Source: Nitratireductor sp. (GTDB lineage Bacteria; Pseudomonadota; Alphaproteobacteria; Rhizobiales; Rhizobiaceae). From it: a DNA stretch of 44,592 bases. The stretch spans positions 2,077,176-2,121,767 of the forward strand of contig NZ_CP051236.1 in the NCBI RefSeq assembly GCF_017794765.1, read 5' to 3'. The notes beneath the pieces were generated by a model. It was not told the origin of the DNA, searched no databases, and worked only from the letters and a program-made list of their open reading frames with translations. The position numbers and the translations under genes were made by a program. How positions within the stretch are numbered: the stretch's first letter is position 1; each line of letters begins with the position of its first letter. Positions 40,319 through 44,592 of this stretch are shown here, in pieces.

Positions 40319-42069
40319 CCGGGCGCGACGATGACCTCCGTATCAAACCTGGCCGTATCCGGGACCGTGGGCCGCGCGGGCGCAAGGCGCAGAGCTTCGT
40401 CGGCGAGGTTATGCGTGCGGCCAAAAAAGCCGGCCACACCGGCTATCGTTTCAACGGCGCAAGGCGCACCGGTTCGGCCTCGACTTTCGGGCGCGGGCGG
40501 TTCGCGGCGACCGCGCGCAGCCTCTCACGAACCCAGCGCCGTGTCATCGTCAAGGCGCGTGTCGTTCGCCATCGCGGGGCACGTTACCGCTCTGCGCCGC
40601 TTGCCAAGCACATCTCCTATCTGAAGCGCGACGGCGTCACACGGGACGGGCGCGACGCGACCATGTTCGATCGCGACGGTGACGCTGACGAACGCGCCTT
40701 TGCGAAACGCTGCGAGGGCGACCGACACCACTTCCGCTTCATCGTCTCGCCGGAAGATGCGGGCTCCATGGAAGATCTGCGCGCCTTCACCCGCGATCTC
40801 ACGGACAAGGCCGCACGCGATCTCGGAACCGATCTCGATTGGGTCGCCGTCGATCATTGGAACACTGACAATCCCCATGTCCATGTTCTGGTTCGCGGCA
40901 AGACGGAAGACAGCAAGGACCTCGTCATCTCTCGCGACTATATCGGTCGTGGCTTCCGCGCCCGCGCCGAGGAACTGGTCGGGCTCGAACTCGGGGCCCG
41001 CACCCAGCATGAAATCGCGGCAAGCCTCGACACGGAGATCGGCGCCGAGAGCTGGACCGGGCTTGACCGCGCCTTGCGTGCTCTTGCCGATGAAAGCGGC
41101 GGCGCCGTTGATCTAAGATCCGGCGCGCCGGAACCATCGGATCCGGAACTGCGTCGGCGATTGATAGGACGCGCACAAACATTGGAACGTCTCGGTCTCG
41201 CCGACAGGTTGGCGCCTGCCGTCTGGGAACTGAAACCGGGCATGGAACGCACTCTGCGCGAACTCGGCGAGCGGGGCGACATCATCAGAACCATGCACCG
41301 CGCCCTTGCGGACGGTCCCGCGCGATCCCTTTCGGACTTCGCGGTGGAGAGCACTCCAGCCGAACCGATCCTCGGACGACTTGCCGACCGTGGACTACAC
41401 GACGAACTGACGGGCGAAGCCTATGCCGTCATCGACGGCGTCGACGGGCGGATCCATCACCTGCGCTTTCCCGACCTGGACCGGACCGGCGATACACCCA
41501 CTGGCGGGATCGTCGAGACGCGATCTTGGATAGCACCCGATGGGGGTGCGGCGCGCCTGTCCCTCGTTGGCCGATCCGATCTTTCTATTGCCGCGCAGAT
41601 CGACGCGAATGGCGCAACCTGGCTCGATCGTCTGCAATTGGCGAAGGACCGGGTGCCCTTGAGCGGGAACGGGTTCGGCGCGGAAGTGCGCGACGCGCTC
41701 GAACGGCGGGACGATCATCTCGTCGCAGAGGGCTTGGCGACCCGGCAAGGCCGGCGCGTCACGTTTGCCCGCGACCTGTTGGTGACCCTGCGCAAACGCG
41801 AACTCGATGCGGCCGCGACGAAGCTCGCGGCCAAGACCGGCCTTCCGCGCAGAATCACGAGCGAGGGCGAGGCTGTCGTCGGCACCTATCGCCAGCGCCT
41901 CGATCTCGCCTCGGGCCGCTTCGCCATGATCGACGACGGGATGGGCTTCGAACTCGTGCCCTGGAAACCCCAACTCGAAAAGCATCTCGGCAAGACCGTC
42001 ACCGGGACCATGACACCGGGCGGTGGCGTGGATTGGTCGCTCGGCCGCAAACGCGGCCTCGGTATCTGA
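40315..42069 (+). CDS. Relaxase (DUF3363, VirD2/TraI-like)
   Basis: 584 aa. The N-terminal nuclease domain (about 65-230) contains Tyr102 in AKHISYLKRDG, the likely nicking residue, and the metal-binding motif HWNTDNPHVHVLVRGK with His181, His188 and His190. The rest is the DUF3363 region common to ICE relaxases (IGRAQTLERLGLADR, GTYRQRLDLASGRFAMIDDG). It nicks one strand at oriT, stays bound to the 5' end and pilots it through the coupling protein (family knowledge). ATG 40315 overlaps the small upstream frame. The coupling protein gene follows after 23 bp. The first 60 residues are basic (RGRKAQSFVGEVMRAAKKAG) and may bind DNA. Confidence 0.93.
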   Translation: MTGRDDDLRIKPGRIRDRGPRGRKAQSFVGEVMRAAKKAGHTGYRFNGARRTGSASTFGRGRFAATARSLSRTQRRVIVKARVVRHRGARYRSAPLAKHISYLKRDGVTRDGRDATMFDRDGDADERAFAKRCEGDRHHFRFIVSPEDAGSMEDLRAFTRDLTDKAARDLGTDLDWVAVDHWNTDNPHVHVLVRGKTEDSKDLVISRDYIGRGFRARAEELVGLELGARTQHEIAASLDTEIGAESWTGLDRALRALADESGGAVDLRSGAPEPSDPELRRRLIGRAQTLERLGLADRLAPAVWELKPGMERTLRELGERGDIIRTMHRALADGPARSLSDFAVESTPAEPILGRLADRGLHDELTGEAYAVIDGVDGRIHHLRFPDLDRTGDTPTGGIVETRSWIAPDGGAARLSLVGRSDLSIAAQIDANGATWLDRLQLAKDRVPLSGNGFGAEVRDALERRDDHLVAEGLATRQGRRVTFARDLLVTLRKRELDAAATKLAAKTGLPRRITSEGEAVVGTYRQRLDLASGRFAMIDDGMGFELVPWKPQLEKHLGKTVTGTMTPGGGVDWSLGRKRGLGI

Positions 42070-42092
42070 GTCAAAAGGATGGACACGACACG

Positions 42093-44099
42093 ATGACGCA
42101 AGACCCTCGCCAGTCACCCGCCACCGCGATCCTCTGGGGCCAGATCGTCATCGTCTCCGCCGTCGCGCTGATCTTCGTCTGGGCCGCGACGCAATGGACA
42201 GCCTGGCGGCTCGGTTTCCAGCCGCAACTTGGCGCACCCATGGCCGAACTCTTTGGCTGGCCGGTCTATCCGCCTTGGAACTTCTTTGTCTGGTGGTACT
42301 TCTACGACGCCTACGCGCCTCGCGTATTCGTCGAAGGCGCCATCATCGCCGGATCTGGCGGGATCGCCGTGATCGGTGTCGCCATCTTCCTCTCGGTCCT
42401 GCGCGCTCGCGAAGCGCGCGACGTCACCACCTACGGCTCGGCTCGTTGGGCAGACCGGAAGGACGTGACGACCAGCGGGTTGCTCTCGCCGGACGGTGTC
42501 GTGCTCGGTCGCTTCGAACAGCGCTATCTTCGTCACGACGGTCCCGAGCATGTGCTCTGCTTCGCGCCTACGCGATCCGGCAAAGGCGTCGGTCTGGTCG
42601 TGCCCTCGCTCCTGACCTGGCCGGGGTCTGCAATTGTCCACGACATCAAGGGCGAGAACTGGCAGCTCACCGCCGGTTGGCGGTCGCGTTACTCGCGCGT
42701 GTTGCGGTTCGATCCCACCGATCCGAACTCCTCCCGCTACAATCCACTGCTGGAAGTCCGGCGCGGCGACAGCGAGGTGCGTGACGTCCAGAACGTCGCC
42801 GACATCCTGGTCGACCCCGAAGGTCTGCTGGAACGGCGGAACCACTGGGAAAAGACCAGCCATTCGTTGCTCGTCGGCGCGATCCTGCACGTGCTCTATG
42901 CGGAAGCGGACAAGACGCTCGCCGGCGTCGCCGCTTTTCTGTCCGATCCACGCCGACCGATTGCCGCGACACTGACCGCCATGATGCGCACGCCACATCT
43001 GGGCGACCGGCCCCATCCCGTCGTCGCGCAGGCCGCGCGCGAACTCTTGAACAAATCCGAGAACGAACGCTCCGGTGTGCTGTCGACCGCGATGAGTTTC
43101 CTCGGTCTCTATCGAGACCCGGTCGTCGCGAAGGTCACCAATCGCTGTGACTGGCGCATCCGTGATTTGGTTGAAGGCAAGAGCCCCACTACACTCTACC
43201 TTGTCGTGCCGCCCTCAGACATCTCTCGGACCAAACCCTTGGTTCGCCTCGTGCTCAATCAGATCGGCCGCAGGCTGACAGAGGAACTGAATGCGCCGAA
43301 CCGCAGGCACAGGCTCTTGCTCATGCTCGATGAGTTCCCGGCGCTCGGCCGACTGGACTTCTTCGAGAGCCAGCTCGCCTTCATGGCCGGATACGGCCTC
43401 AAGGCCTTCCTGATCGCCCAGTCGCTGAACCAGATTGAGAAAGCCTACGGGCAGAACAATGCCATCCTTGACAATTGCCACGTCCGGGTCGCCTTCGCCA
43501 CCAATGACGAGCGCACCGCAAAACGCGTCTCGGACGCGCTCGGCACCGCCACCGAGATGCGGGCGATGAAGAATTATGCAGGTCACCGGCTCTCGCCCTG
43601 GCTCGGTCATCTCATGGTCTCGCGGCAGGAAACGGCCCGTCCGCTGCTAACCCCCGGCGAGATCATGCAGCTCCCCCCGGATGACGAGGTCGTGCTCGTC
43701 TCCGGCGCACCGCCGATCCGGGCGAAGAAGGCGCGCTACTATTCGGACCCACAGTTCAAGCAACGTATCGTGGCGCCACCCAAGCCGAAATCCTCGAATG
43801 GAGAGGCAGGGATCGATTCCGACACAGACGATTGGAGTGATCGCCCGCCGATCACAGCCCCGGCGCCAGCGTCCAAAAATTCGGGAAGCAATGAGGACAG
43901 CGACGGCGGCGTGCGCCGCGAACCTGATTTGCCCGAGCACGAAGAAATCGCACCGGAAACGACGCCAGCGCGCGAAGAATTTGCTGTACTCGACGAGGAA
44001 CCCGACGACGAGGCGCAGCGGACCAAGGAACTGCAGGGACGGTTCCGCGGTGTCGCCCGTCAGGCGGCGCTCGATCCCGATGACGGGATCGAGCTCTAG
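42093..44099 (+). CDS. traG: Conjugal transfer coupling protein TraG (VirD4-like)
   Basis: 668 aa. Two N-terminal membrane segments (about 15-33 and 83-103) anchor it in the inner membrane. The hexameric ATPase has Walker A PTRSGKGVG (Lys164), HDIKGENW and Walker B LLLMLDEFPALG (about 408-419). The C-terminal 110 residues are acidic and proline-rich (APAPASKNSGSNEDSDGG), probably a variable tail. It brings the relaxase-DNA complex to the type IV secretion channel. The start is ATG 42093 (MTQDPRQS); the frame stays open back to 41526, but that stretch is the relaxase gene in another frame. The CopG gene follows 11 bp later. Confidence 0.95.
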   Translation: MTQDPRQSPATAILWGQIVIVSAVALIFVWAATQWTAWRLGFQPQLGAPMAELFGWPVYPPWNFFVWWYFYDAYAPRVFVEGAIIAGSGGIAVIGVAIFLSVLRAREARDVTTYGSARWADRKDVTTSGLLSPDGVVLGRFEQRYLRHDGPEHVLCFAPTRSGKGVGLVVPSLLTWPGSAIVHDIKGENWQLTAGWRSRYSRVLRFDPTDPNSSRYNPLLEVRRGDSEVRDVQNVADILVDPEGLLERRNHWEKTSHSLLVGAILHVLYAEADKTLAGVAAFLSDPRRPIAATLTAMMRTPHLGDRPHPVVAQAARELLNKSENERSGVLSTAMSFLGLYRDPVVAKVTNRCDWRIRDLVEGKSPTTLYLVVPPSDISRTKPLVRLVLNQIGRRLTEELNAPNRRHRLLLMLDEFPALGRLDFFESQLAFMAGYGLKAFLIAQSLNQIEKAYGQNNAILDNCHVRVAFATNDERTAKRVSDALGTATEMRAMKNYAGHRLSPWLGHLMVSRQETARPLLTPGEIMQLPPDDEVVLVSGAPPIRAKKARYYSDPQFKQRIVAPPKPKSSNGEAGIDSDTDDWSDRPPITAPAPASKNSGSNEDSDGGVRREPDLPEHEEIAPETTPAREEFAVLDEEPDDEAQRTKELQGRFRGVARQAALDPDDGIEL

Positions 44100-44110
44100 G
44101 AGAGGCCGGG

Positions 44111-44515
44111 ATGAGGAAAGACAGATTGAATGTTTATTTCGATCCGGCGCTTTCGCCGGAGCTGGATGCGCTTGCCGCACGTCGCAGAGTCTCCAAATCG
44201 GCTGTCGTCGAGGCGGCGCTGGCCTCCTACCTCTCGCCCGATGCCGCTGAGCAGAACGAGGCCGCGATCGTGCGCCGCCTTGACCGGCTGACTCGCGCCA
44301 TCGAGCGGCTTGAGCGGGATGTGTCGATCGGCAATGAGGCACTCGCGCTCTTCGTCAAGTTCTGGCTGACCACCACCCCACCGCTTCCGGACACCATGCG
44401 CAATGCCGCCAACGCCAAGGGGCGCGAACGCTACGAGGGATTCGTCGAGACACTCGGCCGGCGGCTGGCGAAGGGGAACACGCTGACGAAAGAGGTGTCG
44501 GAGAATATCGAGTGA
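44111..44515 (+). CDS. CopG-type ribbon-helix-helix protein
   Basis: 134 aa. The N-terminal ribbon-helix-helix is clear: RKDRLNVYFDPALSPELDAL, then ARRRVSKSAVVEAALASYL. The rest is helical with a short hydrophobic stretch (ALALFVKFWLTTTPPLP). In RP4-like ICEs a CopG-like gene separates traG from trbB and is thought to regulate transfer or bind near oriT. Here it follows traG by 11 bp and ends at a TGA at 44513. The gene looks complete. Confidence 0.9.
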   Translation: MRKDRLNVYFDPALSPELDALAARRRVSKSAVVEAALASYLSPDAAEQNEAAIVRRLDRLTRAIERLERDVSIGNEALALFVKFWLTTTPPLPDTMRNAANAKGRERYEGFVETLGRRLAKGNTLTKEVSENIE

Positions 44516-44592
44516 TTCGACCGATCCCCGTAAGGGCTTCACTAAGCAAGCTACCTTCGACAGCTCTGTCGACTTGACCGGTCTTCTCATTC
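44516..44592. other. Right edge, 77 bp without a gene
   Basis: In related elements trbB begins close after the CopG gene, but no trbB-like start is seen here. A small inverted repeat, TCGACAG-CT-CTGTCGA (44557-44572), is present. This may be the start of an insertion or just a longer spacer; the window ends too soon to tell. Confidence 0.4.

Noticed and set aside
41526..42092. Longer TraG starting inside the relaxase gene
   Set aside because: The extra residues are the relaxase sequence in another frame; the membrane anchor typical of TraG begins just after ATG 42093.
1..44592. CRISPR array or rRNA genes
   Set aside because: No regularly spaced repeats and no rRNA-like sequence were seen on either strand.

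Overview
This window looks like part of an alphaproteobacterial genome. The DNA is GC-rich. From about 25.7 kb rightward the gene order is that of an integrative and conjugative element (ICE) backbone common in Rhizobiales and sphingomonads: DUF932, ParB, Toprim primase-like protein, DUF2493, DUF736, DUF2285, HTH, DUF2840, TraF peptidase, lytic transglycosylase, relaxase, TraG coupling protein, CopG. A palindromic intergenic repeat near 30.65 kb resembles repeats I associate with Rhizobiales. The species cannot be named from the sequence.

Left part (1-9.8 kb). The window opens in the 3' part of an IS481-like transposase, fused at about position 300 to the C-terminal catalytic half of a P4-type tyrosine integrase. 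A small unknown gene and an AlpA-like regulator follow. After about 0.9 kb without a convincing gene (two 28-bp repeats, a perfect hairpin, a stretch that could be a group II intron relic) comes a leftward Type I restriction-modification operon: hsdR, a fused hsdM-hsdS gene, a protein with an Rx4H (HEPN-like) motif, and a NucS-like nuclease joined to a PUA/EVE-like domain. The last three overlap by ATGA.

Junction (9.8-11.6 kb). The 3' half of a tRNA-Arg(CCG) gene on the minus strand at 10010-10055 looks like an attachment site. A complete tyrosine integrase gene starts about 180 bp to its right. I infer that this is the left end of the ICE and that the intact tRNA-Arg lies at its other end, outside the window.

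Cargo (11.7-25.2 kb). Five leftward genes, closely spaced: hipB, hipA, two very large STAND-type ATPases (about 1700 and 1510 residues) with different N-terminal PD-(D/E)XK nuclease domains, and a DUF4365 nuclease-like protein with a long TPR array. The two large proteins have the build of Avs-type antiviral sensors. This is the strongest candidate in the window for an undescribed multi-gene defence system, perhaps controlled by, or guarded through, the HipBA pair.

Backbone (25.5 kb to the end). DUF932 and ParB genes share a related 5' leader. The Toprim gene has a terminator-like hairpin just before its start codon. A leftward AraC-B3/B4-LysE cassette interrupts the backbone. A DUF6499/DUF2285 gene is split by an apparent one-base frameshift, and an Abi_C (HEPN) abortive-infection gene sits among the core genes. 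The conjugation genes follow up to a CopG-type gene. The expected mating-pore (trb) genes are not reached, and the last 77 bases show no gene.
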